From Sipunculus nudus (lineage: Eukaryota; Annelida; Sipuncula; Golfingiida; Sipunculidae), in NCBI GenBank assembly GCA_026874595.1, contig CM049314.1:16424729-16488728 (forward strand): DNA of 64,000 nucleotides. The letters run 5' to 3'. Within the stretch, counting starts at the first letter, position 1; every line of letters begins with the position of its first letter. A program made the translations under genes and the position numbers. Under the pieces are notes generated by a model. That model searched no databases, was not told the DNA's origin, and saw only the letters and a list, made by a program, of their open reading frames with translations. Shown piece by piece: positions 1-13,200 of this stretch.

Positions 1-220
1 CAAGTATTGGTCGCTTTATAAGAACATCATAGTTGATCAGCTGCCTAATATTTCATTGATTAAAGCTTATTTACATAATTGAATAAATTATTTACTGATT
101 TGCATATATGAACATGCATATGTCGAATGGAGAGAGTGGTACTGATTGAAAAATATTTTAAAGAATTGTATTTGAAAGCATACATTCAGTGTGATTTACT
201 TATTTGTCTGCTTCCAACTC

Positions 221-221
<1 letters not shown>

Positions 222-259
<38 letters not shown>
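222..259. repeat. (TA)n microsatellite
   Basis: An uninterrupted run of alternating T and A of about 37 bp. It is one of several (TA)n tracts in the window; others lie at 10187-10258, 29295-29315, 40438-40484, 47767-47780 and 52420-52432. Confidence 0.9.
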
Positions 260-261
<2 letters not shown>

Positions 262-2952
262 TTTGCATATGCGATGAGCTGATGGTTGAATCATGATTAA
301 TCGTTGTCTTGGTGTGTTTGGTTATTCATTAAAATTATATTTTGGTGATTGTTGTTAAGGTGCGAGAGTCCACGATTATAAAACTTAGGACCTAGTTAAT
401 TTTAGCCATACATCTGGCGGTAAAGTAATCACAGGGCTTGAACTAAGAGGAGGGCAATTAAATAAAAAAAAATTGACTGGGAGGTTAAAACGCTTAGCCC
501 ACAAAAATATTAAATCAAAATATAAGAAATGTTGTTTATGAAATGCTTGAATTTCTTTAAACTATTACACCTTCCAAGGTTTTTTTTTTTTCATTTCTCC
601 TTGTCTATTCACTGCCGTATACAATCAGTGAGTTTCAATAAACGGCTACCTCAAAGTATATAGAAATTGCTTAAATGTAATTTTTCTCAGATATGCTATT
701 GAACTAAGTGGTTTGCATTAAGGTTCAGTAATTGTGACTACAACTTAGATTATGTTCGATTCATTGTTTTGTATGTAACATTGAATGCTCATAGAACAGG
801 TGGAAACCTTGTACAAGTCGGTGTTAACAAGTTAGACATTCAATAATTTTCGCACGACAAAGATCAGCCTCGTATGCGCTACACGTCCGGTAGTCTGCTG
901 GGCCTCATGACCAAGTTGATGCAACATATATATCAGTAATGTGTTTCTCATGCTGTTTGCCCATACAATATGCCGACGGTTGTGATTTTGCCACAGAATT
1001 GCCTTCATTCGGGCCTAGAAAACCCGTACGTCAAAATCCCCGAATAAATCCCTGGTTTTATAAGGAACATTATGTAAGGCCAATTGCAAAGGAGATATGG
1101 GTAAAAGGACCAGATGATCTTGTTTTATTTGTATAAGACATTTGAATGAGTTCCTATTTATAAAGATGCTGAGTGAAGTTCGTGTGCTTCCCCTCCCCCC
1201 CCCCCCCCCCGGTATTACAAAATCCTGGATCCGTCACTGTTGTCCTTCTAAAACGTTTTTTGTATCTTTCTCTATAACGAATCACCTACGTTATAGGAAT
1301 ACAATTGGACAGTGAAAGGCAAACGGATTTCAATCTTTGATGAGTAATCATCCAGGAGTGCCACTGGTTGGACCTCCACACATGGCTATATACACATAGG
1401 TCGGTTTATCATCCTAATTATTTGCGCTGCTGAACTGTCAAGGTCTGTCAAATTAAACATGCCTCTATCCCGTGTTGAGCACGGGTCACGACCATTTTTG
1501 ACAGCTCGTCATTTTGTTAACCTTTATCACCTTAGTAAAAAATTAATACAACTGACGAATGTACTTTATGACCCAGATGTGACCTCTTGGTGCTGTTATC
1601 TTATCATCCCTGATAAAAACAGGATATATATATATGTATATGTGTATGTGTCACATGTATACCTTTACAAAACAGACGTACCTGGTGTACATAGTGTTTC
1701 TACTTGTGTTTTATAGCTGTATACACGTTCATGTATATGTTAAAGGGGTAATTATTGAAGGATGCGGTAATATATAAATAGGAAATCTGCATTAAGTTTA
1801 ATATTATTTTTTATTTAAACCTTTTATTGATTTATATACACACATATATGTGTGTATATGTGTGTGTGTGGCAATTCAAAAAAAGTTGACTCTAACAAAT
1901 ACGCATACACATGTGCAGACATGCAGGGCACTTCGAATCAGGCGAGGACTTATCACCAGATTTCCACACAGCATTACGTTTTCATAGTTAAGTATGTTAA
2001 CAAGAGATCGTCTGCCAATGGGCACTGGTTGTACACGCTCAGCTAATAATTTGTTGTATGGACATTGGTTTCATAAGGTATCCTCTGCCTCAAGAGCACA
2101 ATGACTAATTACATGTATAATTCAAATGTATAATTTACAAATATAAACCGCAGACCACTAATGATGAATATCATCTGAAATTTAAAAAGTTCTCCAACTT
2201 TTATAAAACACCTTTTATATAGATCACCTATGACTTCTACTTAAAACCAATGTTTCATCCCACATTGTGCAAGTTACTTAAAATAAATAAAATTAAGGCG
2301 GTTAGTTTTTGACAAGACCAGCGAGGTACAGCGGTTCGAATAAAGGTCACCGAGGGCTGAACAAGCACGATTCCACACATAGTTACCCGAATTATGCGGG
2401 CGCTTCAGAGACCCTAGTTTAGCTTGTAATTTCACGGTTCTGAGAAGGGCATTTTTAATATTACAATATTGTCTCATATATGTTAGTATTTTATACTGTT
2501 TTTTCTCGTTATTGTGAGCTTTGTGTGGATGGGTGTTTAAACGAACTGGTGCCCAGACAAACAGACAACAGAAGCACATTAGCTAAGGTTGACACTGAAT
2601 CACTAATCATTAACCAGGTTCAGATAAAAACTGGCAGGCGTGCTGTGTAACGGGCATGTTATTTATTTAGTCCAGGTAATTAATCAAGGATGATACAAAA
2701 GTTATGTGCCAAGATGGCGTATGCGTCAAATTGCTGTAAGTTTTCTTAGTTTTTAACAGTGACTGCGACTCCTGCTTGATGTGTGTCACTGCATCTACCT
2801 GTATTATTTATGTTCTTCGTTTTCCATTGGTCAAAGAAATATCAGGGCACTGAAGGCTTCTATCATGTGCCGGATTTACATAAATGAACTGAGCGGAATG
2901 ACTCACAATCTACTGGGGCATCGCCTTCTTGCTTATTAATTACTTATTCTTG

Positions 2953-3130
2953 CTTGCCGAAAATGGAAGATTTCTGCAAGCATGTTGGTCCGTTGCAAAT
3001 GTCTGTGTTTTTTTCCTTGCCAGAATCAGAGATTTCGGCGATGTTGGTCAGTTATATATGTTTGTTTGTTGCTTGTCGGAATCAGAGATTATGGCTAGTA
3101 TGTTTGTCAGCTGCTTATGTCTGTGGATTT
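2953..3130. repeat. Three diverged tandem copies of a ~60-bp unit
   Basis: Three segments beginning near 2953, 3016 and 3072 share the order CTTG(C/T)C(A/G)GAAT, GAGATT and ATG(T)TTGGTC and are spaced 56 to 63 bp apart. The array then grades into TGTTTGTGTG repeats up to about 3160. The 129-residue frame across it (2929-3318) is a by-product of the repeats. Confidence 0.6.
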
Positions 3131-4572
3131 GTTTGTGTGTTTGTTTGTGTGTTTGTTTGACACCACTCTACAGGCTACAATTTTGCAGCAACCGCCTTAA
3201 ATCTTACAGAGATGATGGAAAACCAAAAGTTCTGGGAGCCTATTGGTTTGGGTCAACCATGGTTACGAACATGGTTTTGGGAAAAGTCATGATAATTGAA
3301 AATAAAAGGCTTAATTAGTACTACAAGATTTTTTAAGGTTTTGCTATATCTTGTACCATATGTGGTCAAACGAGATATTTCGAGATACTATTAAGTGATA
3401 CCCTAGAAGCCTAAAGTAAGAAGGAATCATCTTGAAACTGACATATCTTGTGTCCTACACCAGTATGCCTAGGTAAATAGCTATCTCGGTAACCATGGTC
3501 ATGCATTTTTTGAGAGAATTCATGAAAAACCAACGTTTTTACCTTGATGTTTGTACCTTGGTGACATTGAAGCTAGACAGGTCGAGTTTTTTACATATTG
3601 TAGAGTTTCATTAATATTACACGAGTTTATTTCAAATCTCCGGAAATGGCCACCAGGGGTGTGTATGAGATTTTTCCATTATTTCATCAATGAACCCCTA
3701 GATTCCCCAAATGTTAGAATAATCACTTTAAAACTCATTCATTATATGTTATACAGAAATATTGTTTTTGTGTCATAGCTTCAAAACTACAAACAATGTC
3801 ACAACTTTTATTACAGTATCTGAAACAAGGGTCAGTGGAATTATTCCGGTTTCATTCAAATTTGGGTCAGTGATTTCTCTCATGCATACATTGTTTTGGA
3901 TTGATTTTGGAGTGTCTGTCTGAATTTTTTGTTGTCACCATCTCCAAAACAAACAAAATGTTCCTTTAGTTCCCAATTCACAACAAATGATGACATGTGG
4001 AGACACCTTCAAGAGCCGCTTAAAACTTTTATACCGTCACTATGACGTGTGAAGACATCGTTTTTAGGGACAAAAAATAAAACATTTGTGAAGGCAAGCT
4101 TAAATAACAAGAGGCGGAAGCGGGTGACATAAATCCCGAGAATTTGCTTGTCATTGCTTCATCTGAAACTGGTTCAATAGACTTGTTCCTGTTCGGACTG
4201 CCTTTATCATGTTGACCTAATTTAGAGTAAAACTTGTTGAAGTTGTAAATATACAGATATTATGGAATCACTTTTAAACTTATACTCTTCTTAATTATCT
4301 AATATTCCATCAGGAATATTTGTTTTTTCCAAGATTGGTCAAAGGCCAAATGTTTTCTTGGCCATCCTTCAGTTTGCCGGACTATGGAATAGTGCCGTGT
4401 TGTATTTATGTTGTTCTTGTTGATGAACACCATCTGGAGTGACTGTAGAGTCCAATGCGGGATCTGCATGCACGATTACAGCCTTGACATTAGAAGACTG
4501 GTGCCTATGTGTGTGTGCTTGTTGTGGTTGACTGAGACTGGAGTCCGACTTTTTCGATTTTTCCGTTTGTCA

Positions 4573-6404
4573 TCAGCGGCTGTCTGAAGTGAGATTTCTT
4601 TTGCAAAGCTTCCGACACTTCATGTGAACAGCCATCGTGTCACCATTGCATACGTCCTTGAAACGCAGTTGTGGGCGTCCTAGGTATCTCTGTCCCATGG
4701 CCAGTTCCCCATACAGTAGGTCATTTGGTATACTACCATCTTCCATTCGTTGAACATGACCTAACCAGCGCAGGCGACGTTGGCGGAGAAGGATAAACAT
4801 GGAGGTGAGCTGCTTTGCATAGGACCTCGTTGTTTATGCATTGTCTTGGTACGAGATCTCTAGGATGCGGCGTAAACACCTCATGTGAAACACCTGGAGT
4901 TTTCTTTCATGTGAAGAGTAGGTCGTCCAGGACTCCTTACCATTAAGGAGGGTACTGACTATGCATTCCTTGTAAATAGCTATCTTGGTGGATATGGTTA
5001 GTTCCGTGTCTTCCCAGACCTTCTTGGTTAGTCTGGAGAGAGTGGAAGCTGCCTTGCCGATCCGTTTGTTCAGTTTTGTGTTGACTGATAGGTTGTCTGT
5101 GACAGTTGAACACAGGTATGTGAACTGATTGACAGCTGTTAGAGACGGAGGACGTGGTGTTTCCTGACCCATCACTTTAGTTTTCTCAGGCTGATAGTGA
5201 GGCAGAAGATGTCACATGCTGCTGCAAAGCGGTCAATCAAGGACCTAAGTTCTGCTTCGGAGTGAGCTTAGAAGGCTGCGTCGTCTGCGAAGAGCATATC
5301 TTTGATGAGCTTTTTCCCTGTCTTTGTCTTGGCCTTCAGGCGAGAAATGTTGAACAGTTTGACCTGGAGCGGAGGTAAATACCTCAGTGGCTGATTTGAA
5401 GGCATGTCTGAGCAGCACTGCGAAAAAGATTCCAAAAATGGTTGATGGAGGACACAACCTTGTCTCAACCCGCTTTTTACAACGAATTCTTAAGACATAA
5501 AAAATCATGCTGACCTGTGCCCAACATACCATCATGAGAGGACTTGGTGAGACTGAGGAGCTTGGTTGGGCAACTTGTCAAAGGCAGAATCTTGAAAAGT
5601 CCATCTCTGCTTACAAGATCGAACGCTTTGACAAGGTCAATGGATGCGAGGCAGAGAGGTTGCTGTTGTTCTTTGCATTTCCATTTGAGTTGCCTGAGGG
5701 AGAAGCTCATATCTATTGTGGACCTGTCTGCACAAAAACCGCACTGTTATTCAGGGTATACTCGATCTGCGAGCTTCTGTTGTCTCTGAAGGACAAACGA
5801 TTTGCCGACTATGCTCAGCAAAAATATTCCGATAGTCGTTGCAATTTCCACGTTCTCCCTTGTTTTTGTACAGGGTCACAATATTGGCATTCCTCATGTC
5901 TTGTGGTACAGCATAGTCTTCCCAGCATTGGCGCAGAAGCTTGTAAAGTGGATCCAGTAAGGGGGTTTACCTCATTTGATTACCTCAGCTGAAATGAAGT
6001 TTTTGCCTGGGATTTTTCCTGATGGTAGCCTATCAATTGCCAAACTGAGTTCCTCTAAGGAGGGAATGTCAGCTAGCTCATTCAACTGGTCTATCGGTCT
6101 AGCTGGTCTATTGATTTTTGTGATATTGAAGGGCGGCGCGTTTGATCTTGATACATGCATCAAGTCTGACAGCGTCTGGAGAGTACCAGTCGATGTTGTT
6201 GCTGCTTCATTTTTTTTCAAAGCTGATATTGCAGCTGAGTGAGTGGTAGTCTCCAAGTGTTCCCACTGTTTCTCAGAATGACAGAAGTCTTAAGTTATGG
6301 TTTTTGAAAGTGTTGCATTAACGTCAGCCACCCTGTCTGAAAATATGGTCTTGGTTACGTCAATGCATGGCTTTGCTGCTTGTTTTGAACGATGCAGTAT
6401 CCAA
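4573..6404 (-). pseudogene. Degraded LINE reverse transcriptase and C-terminal region
   Basis: Read on the minus strand from about 6404. First comes the linker region (HRSKQ...CIDVTKT), then the fingers region (HLETTTHSAAIS, LPSGKIPG near 6000), then palm motifs (LASIDLVKAFDLVSRDGLF near 5630), the catalytic box MLFADDAAF near 5270-5300, and the thumb (QFTYLCSTVTDN; IGKAASTLSRLTKKVWEDTE). It ends with the C-terminal LRWLGHVQRMEDG block near 4740-4790. The pieces fall in different frames, so at least several indels separate them. The FADD aspartates are still present, but the coding frame is broken and the copy is dead. The plus-strand frames over it, such as 5507-5992, are antisense shadows. 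Confidence 0.8.
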
Positions 6405-6765
6405 AACGATGCATTAGTCATACTCGGGGACTTCAATACCAGGATGGGCACCGACCAGAATGCGTAGCCAACATACCGTGACCACTTTTGAGCAGGGAAG
6501 GCCAACGACAATGGGAAGCGTCTGCTGGAAATGTGGACGTATGACCTGTGTATCATAAACACCTTTTTCAGTATTAAGCCACATTACAGTGTATCATGGA
6601 GGCACCAAAGATCTAAGTACTTGCACCAGCTAGATCTCATTATTACAAGACGGTCACACCTCAACAGTGTATTCCTTACCCGAACGTACCACAGTGCGGA
6701 CTTCAACACAGACCACTCGCTCATTTGCTAGAAGCTCAGACTTCAACAAAAGGCCAATTATCAAG
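6405..6765 (+). pseudogene. LINE endonuclease C-terminal fragment, inverted
   Basis: The plus strand encodes the end of an apurinic-type endonuclease: VILGDFNTRMG near 6420 (the GDFN motif), a central part with LLEMWTYDLCIINTFF, then SWRHQRSKYLHQLDLIITRR and the catalytic NTDHSLIC near 6705-6730. An in-frame stop follows the first block (TAG near 6467) and another follows DHSLIC, so it is a relic. It belongs to the same family as the reverse transcriptase on the minus strand next to it but points the opposite way. Confidence 0.75.
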
Positions 6766-8762
6766 GTAATAAACAGGCCCCAATGTCTTATTTCCTTCAT
6801 AATTTGGTCCTAAATGGCTGTATCCACTTAAACTGTCCCCGCCTCTCGCCTTGACATACCGTTCCTGTACGTCCGTCTGTCTGTCTGATTTAGTCCTACA
6901 CTTTTCTTATTCAATACAGTTCCATAAGCATATTTTTATTTTTTTCTACTTCCTTCAAATTATGGTTTGCTAATTTGAACATTTTAACATGAACACCTAC
7001 ATGTCCATCTGTCTTTCTGTTTCAACTTCCGGACGTATTTTTAAAACTATAAACCTTAGCTACATAAACTATAACTCATTATGTTCTCAAAACCTTCTCC
7101 ACAAGATTATATATCCATCTGTTATCTCAGATGTGTCAGTGTGTCAGTATGTTCGTCTCTTTGTCATTTATTGTCCAGTTCACCTCCCTAGTTGTTCTTT
7201 CGTCTGATTTCTCATTGTGTAAATAAGTCGAAGGTCAATGTCATAAAAAAATCTCAAAATCCTATTTTCCCATAACTTGGTGAAAATTATTTTATCAACA
7301 CAAACTTTAGTGTATTTAGTAATTCTATGTATTCGCCATAGCATGTTCTGGTCATTAGTCATCCCGGATGTGTCAGTATGTCAGTATGTCCGTGTTGTCG
7401 TCCGTTGTCAAACTGACCCCTCTGAATGTTCTTTTGGTGGCCTCCTTGGTTCTCGTGGCCTAAAATACGTCACTGATGACACCTATAAAATTCATTGGCG
7501 TGTGTGACGATAGATCATGTTGTTCAACCATGTGACACTAATGACCTGATTACTATAGTAAGCAACAGCTCGAATCATGAATAATTTTGAGCATAAAGAA
7601 ACGCTCACAAATTCTAGAGTATATTAATCTTTTTGGGATTATTCTTTCATACTGCTTTACACTGTTACCCATTTTCCAATAGCTTTGATAACTGGTGTTC
7701 TTTATTTACCCCGGAAAAAATCAATTAAGATAAGAATTTATAATATGGCAGGTAAAACACGCTAGGTTAAGAAAAATCAAACTTAAACTAAAAGTATTTA
7801 TTCGCATATTATTTTGACAATATGTGCTTTCAAACATATTTGAACAAAGTGACATCTCGTTGGTTCTTATTATTTAAAAAAATGACAATCGGAAGGATGG
7901 AAGTGTCATATACTTCCCTGATTAAATTACACATCCATATACACAAGGATGGGTCTAGGTGCTGACGTGAAATATTACCTAGATCTATCAATTGATACAA
8001 GAAGACAGATATGAAAATCCCTAACTTGATTATTGATATGACAGAAAAAAGACAGAAAATGACAAGGAATACACTACAAACATCCTTAAACCTGAAAGGA
8101 ATAAAAGTTCATTTCACCAGAACATGCGTTTAAACACTCTTCACCTTATAACCGCTAATATGAAACCATAAATAAAAGTTACCTGAAGCTGGTGCATTTA
8201 ATTAGTACAATCTTGCCTTTATTTCTGTCATAAGAAATGAGATTCTTAACATCAGAGACCGATGGCTGTATATGCTGCACGGTTATTTCGCATAAAAAGC
8301 ATGATGATCTTTACTTGACCCGTCCCTTATTACATATGCATAATTGATCTGAAATATAAAATAGAATGTTTTTATTTAGAAAGATTTAGTTTCTGCGATA
8401 AACGAAGCCAATGAAACATTAACCGAAGGCAAAATGTTAAGAGAGAAGACTGTTCCCACTTTTTCTTTTAAAGTTAATATCTTGGTACATTTACTCTCCC
8501 ATTTCAACTAAATCACCATGTTAGTGGTGCCTGTACAGGCAGTGTTAACATATTAATGTTTTATATCCTATTTGTATTCATATACTTTGCTCAATTCTAC
8601 CCATTTTCCCATCAAAATATACTATCTATCCCTTCACAGGAATAGTGCCTTTGTTATTGATGTTTTGTCACCAAGAGCCAGATAGAGTTTGTTAGCTTAT
8701 CTGATTTTTACGGTTTTCTCCCAGAATTGCTCCCAGTTTTGTAATGCCTTGTGTAATGCTGA
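6766..8762. other. Intergenic, degraded repeats, no supported gene
   Basis: From 6840 to 7430 there are two diverged copies of a segment ending in GATGTGTCAGT(G/A)TGTCAGTATGT (near 7130 and 7370), so this is an old local duplication. From 7500 to 8760 I see plain AT-rich sequence with no coding signal. Confidence 0.5.
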
Positions 8763-8770
8763 TATATAAG
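8763..8770 (+). promoter_or_regulatory. Putative TATA box of the glycosyltransferase-like gene
   Basis: TATATAAG followed by AGCAGGG lies 64 bp upstream of the ATG at 8827. That spacing would put a start site near 8795 and leave a 5' leader of about 30 nt. Supported only by motif and position. Confidence 0.4.
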
Positions 8771-8826
8771 AGCAGGGTGAATAAGTAAGTAGTACATTTT
8801 TGTTTCTATTATTTACGCATATAAAT

Positions 8827-8851
8827 ATGGAAGCTTTTAAACTCTTAACAT
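8827..8851 (+). CDS. Tentative first coding exon of the glycosyltransferase-like gene
   Basis: An ATG with A at -3 and G at +4 encodes MEAFKLLT plus one base, then GTGATT. Splicing to the strong acceptor at 9100-9101 is phase 1 on both sides and keeps the frame open into the membrane span. The alternative is an upstream exon outside any obvious signal. The longer open frame that begins near 8909 starts with GTG and has no in-frame ATG before the membrane span, so it is unlikely to be the true N-terminus. Confidence 0.4.
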
Positions 8852-10183
8852 GTGATTCTGCCTTAAAATTATTTTCTTATTATTAGATTTGATTTAAGCG
8901 CCGTAGAAGTGCTTCTTGGTGCGGATTTGTTATTAAATGTGGTTAAGCTATTGCCTAAACCCTCGCCCAACAAGGGCGGCAATAATTATGAAGTACCAAC
9001 CTGTGAAAACCAAGCCTTGTTATCCTGGCTTAACCAGCCAACAACAAATTCTAATATTATATTAGGCAATAAAATAAAATTTTCTGGTTTTATATTTACA
9101 GTCGCCCGTTCGGTTCATGGAACAGCTAGAGCGTTACTGCAGTTTGGACTCAAACAGACAATTATCTTCATTGCAATTTTAACAACGTGTACCTACATCT
9201 ACTTGTATTCCTTCGCATATCATGAACATCCAGGAAGAGTTATTTTATCCAATAACAGTGCAGTTTATTCGGTTCAAAACTTTATCGCAATATGCATGGG
9301 CATCTGTTATCGGGGAAAAGCTCATGAAGATATCATGAACAATAAATCAGGAGCAGAAATGTTCAGCACCTTTTTACCATCATTTTGTTCTTCAATTACC
9401 AAGGGTTACGAGTATCATTTTTATTTAGGTTATGATTTTGATGACCCGTTTCTTTCCACATTGAAAGGTTACAATTCGTTCAAACAGACGTTTACTGGTG
9501 TAATTGAAAAGCATTGCGCTTATCCAGAGAACATATCCCTACATATGGTGAAGTTGCCTTACTCAGGGAAACCTGCATGGGCACAGAACGACGCATGCAT
9601 GGAGGCTTACATTGATGGCGCCGAGTATTTGTACCGGGTCAATGATGACACAGTGTTCACGTCATCTGGATGGACAGAACACTTCATTATGAAACTTGGG
9701 AATTATACCCCACCAAATGTCGGCGTAGTTGGACCCACTCACACCTACGGAAATACAGAAATTTTAACGTATGACTTCACTCACCGAACGCATATAGAGA
9801 TATTTGGCGTCCACTATCCCCGCATCTACAGAGGCTGGTTTGCAGATGATTGGATCACACATATATATCAGCCTGACCGTGCCACCAAGCTATGGTATGT
9901 GACTGTGCAACACACAGGGAAATATGGCAGACGGTACATGTTGTATGAGAAATTATGGCCACAGTTCAAAAGTGTGGAGCAAAGATCAAAGATATTAATA
10001 GAAAGGTGGGTATAGCATTGGTACACATACATATGATCATAACGATTTTGAGTTTAAAGCCTAACAAGAACAAACAAAAGCTGCCTGACTGCACATGTTA
10101 ATTATCTTCAAATAAAGATATGTTGGCTGATATTTTTTACGATACAATGAATAAAGAGGTAATGAACGAAGTCAGATTGGCAG

Positions 10184-10253
<70 letters not shown>

Positions 10254-13200
10254 TATTAGCTGAAACAGGCCATTTCATGTAACTTAGGTCACATAATATA
10301 GGTATTCCAAACCCTGTCAGCACATTAATTTTGAACATCCATGGTCTCAGGGTTTAAAGTGAAAACTGATATAGTTTGTCATTTGCAAAAAATGGACTCG
10401 AGGTTCTCACAATGACTATGGACATAGCTGCGCATGATATTTCGGAAAACTCTTTAAAACCATAAACATGAAACTACTATTTTATTTGTAATTTAGCATT
10501 CTCAGCGCCTCTGACAGCTAACTTCCAAAATTCATTTTGAAAAAGAGGAATGTAACATGTTGAATCCAGAAAATTGGTCATTTTAAATGGAGCCATCCGT
10601 ATCTGACACGACCTACACATTATAGGACCAATATACCCGTAAAATATGGGGCGCATCGCGTCATCTGTTCCTGAGATACCGGGAAGGAGACATAAGACGA
10701 TATATGCAAACGCTTGAAAGGGTCAGAAATTGAATTCTGCGAAATATAAAGTTTTGTATTGATATTTTAATAACACATTTTGATTTGCAGTTATTGGGTC
10801 AACGCAAGTAGACGACTTGTAGCAGTAAATGTAATAATTGGCAATATTAACATTAGGACAGAGTGATGAAGTAACACAAAATGATGGATAGTGTAACAAA
10901 ATCTCTATGGTAACAGGTGAATTGCTCTCCGACGTACAAGGTGTATATCGTCCGGTCCCCTGTGGAACACGCTTGTGTCTATGCTGTCAGAAATTTGAGA
11001 AACATGCATGGGGATATGCTGTATCACAAGGAAATTTTTCTCACAATTGTTATATGATGTTAAAATTAACATACATAGCTAACGACTGGTCTGATTTATA
11101 TAAAAAGACAGAGCACCTGTAGAGCATTAGGCGTTGTCTAAAATGACGAAATATTTGCATCCTCAAAATGCTCCCCTCCAAACGATATGAACAGGCACTC
11201 TGACATCCGTTGGAGAGTGTATATTATCAGGTGGCCGAAATGGCGCTAGGCAGCCTGCAGCGTCGATCGGCGTACCAGTCTCATGAATAATATTACTTTA
11301 TTTGAGGTGGTAGTTGCAGCCTTCCTGAGATATTTGCTCAACAGACATTACATAATTTTTTCATGCTCACACATAATTATAAAAATAAATTTCCGTACAA
11401 GTCACAATACTCGCTTGATTATGTTCAACCTTAACAAGTTGACAGTTTAAAGGGTCTACATGAAACATTGATCAAGAGATTTAGCCAAATGAAGACCAAG
11501 GGTAAAAATAATTGCAACAGAATGCACAATGCATTTTCGTAGGATATGTATTTTGACAAACTAAAAGTCTACCAAAATCAATCGTTGGGAAATATGAACA
11601 TTTAAAGTTTTTCTTCTACCTATTAATTTTACATATATGACATTACAAATCCTCATTTTATTGAGATTAAGCTGAAATATTGGATTGAAGACATAGGTAC
11701 TTACAAGTGTCAAATTAAATATGTATTTTGGATAAAAATGTGATTAAGGGGATGTTTTCTTCATAAATATAACGTATTTATACGGTCATTTAACAGACTT
11801 TTCTCTCATCCTTAAAATCCAAGCACATATTGTTGTATGTTACGCTGAAAAACATTTTATAATTTCTTTGCTGTGTTTTGAAACATGTTTGACGAAATAT
11901 ATTTCATTCCTGTAGAGAGATTTGATCGCTTTTGTACTTAAAGGTTACCCCTTCCCCAAAGTGGTTAATCATGGTATACGATTTTCATGGTAGCATTTTA
12001 GTCGAGTTGCCAGTAAGGGGTACCTTAGCCCGATTTAATATCATAAGGCCCTGCCATCAGTTGAGTCCGATAGCCATACAGTGAGTTTTTTTCTACAATA
12101 AAAGCCTCAGACTACCAACCAACCAATGCCCATGCAACCAGTATCAACGGATTTTTATTTCCCAGTGCCAGGACGTCACTTTTCAGAGCTGGGCCCGTTG
12201 AAACAAAATGTAACAAATTTCTGGCTGTCAATCACTCCAGTCAGCGCCCATTCGCCTGTTATCCTCTGCCCCTACTAAACTCACTGACATGCCTCTGGTT
12301 AAAATGTCAGTAAATGTTTAAAAATGGTGATCGGAGTTGAATTTTAGTTGATATCGAAACCATGAAACACATACTTATTGGTGTTAAAATGGTGTAACAA
12401 GGTGTCCTGTTGTTCAGCAGTAAACAGGCAGTCAAAAAAAAATACAACGGTTCCATGTTCTGTGGCTTATATGGTAGAAACTCACTTTTTTTGCAGGATC
12501 GGACGACGTTTTCTTGCGACATTCATATTTATTTTTAGATGCCAATAACTTGTCTCTGTCTCTTTTATTCTGTCATTTCCAGGTATATCAAGTACAAAAC
12601 ATCGAGCCGGTTTGGAGTGCCTCATGATGGGAAGAAGGTCGTCAGCATGTCGTTGTACGGGAACAACAGAACGTACACGTACGGCGCCATCAGGAACGCC
12701 CAGTTACTTCCAGTTGTGTTTCCCGGATGGACGCTGAGGGTTTATGTTGCTGCTCCCGGAAGTCCCTTTTCGGTGCCAGAGAAGATCATCCGATCACTGG
12801 TACGGTTAAATGTGGACGTAAGAGAAATAAAAGCTTCAAGAACCAATATTCCACCAGGCATGTGGCGCCTCCTGGTGACCGATGATTCTAGCATTGAGTA
12901 TTTTATTATTAGGGATGCAGCTGGCAGACTGTCAGAAAGAGATTATAACATTACTCGAAGATCAGTTGAGCAGGATAAACCCTTTTTATGTGTCCGTGAT
13001 CACGTGACACATTGTAGCTGCACGATACCTAAGGGATTATGGGGCGGGAAAGTTAAATGGTTTCAGGCACCCCAAAAGACTAATTCGATTCTCACTTTAC
13101 TTGAAAATTCCAAACAAGGGGAAAAATATTTTCTTGAGAAAACACTTGAGGACAGAAACAGTACCTTTGAACAATGTGAACAATTAATAGATTGTGAAAG

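Larger units (their letters stand above)
1..4339. other. AT-rich intergenic DNA, no supported gene
   Basis: No open frame here resembles a known protein. The longest frames (939-1136, 1459-1716, 3551-3778) have no domain-like pattern, and several run through microsatellites. The stretch holds a (TA)n run at 222-259, a poly-C tract near 1193-1210, TATATG/TGTG-rich DNA at 1623-1660 and 1837-1870, and a short tandem array at 2953-3130, listed separately. Confidence 0.6.
4340..6765 (-). mobile_element. LINE (non-LTR retrotransposon) copy with inverted 5' segment
   Basis: A degraded LINE lies on the minus strand: reverse transcriptase and C-terminal region run from about 6404 down to about 4340, with the endonuclease end (6405-6765) present but inverted on the plus strand. 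Element type is recognised from the C-terminal pattern LRQRRLRWLGHVQRMEDG followed by ELAMGQR..GRPQLRFKDVC, the FADD box and the QFTYLCST motif. All are hallmarks of a LINE family common in marine invertebrates that carries an apurinic-type endonuclease. Several frameshifts and stops make it non-functional. The orientation of the two parts fits twin-primed insertion; see the findings. The clade (RTE- or Jockey-related) is not settled. Confidence 0.8.

Noticed and set aside
2929-3318. 129-codon plus-strand frame rich in Cys, Leu and Val
   Set aside because: It runs through a 60-bp tandem repeat and TGTTTGTGTG repeats.
5507-5992. 161-codon plus-strand frame
   Set aside because: It is antisense to recognisable LINE reverse-transcriptase sequence.
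8909-9101. N-terminal 64 residues of the open frame beginning near 8909
   Set aside because: The frame starts with GTG, which is not used as a start in animal nuclear genes, and has no ATG before the membrane span. A strong splice acceptor at 9100-9101 is a better exon boundary.
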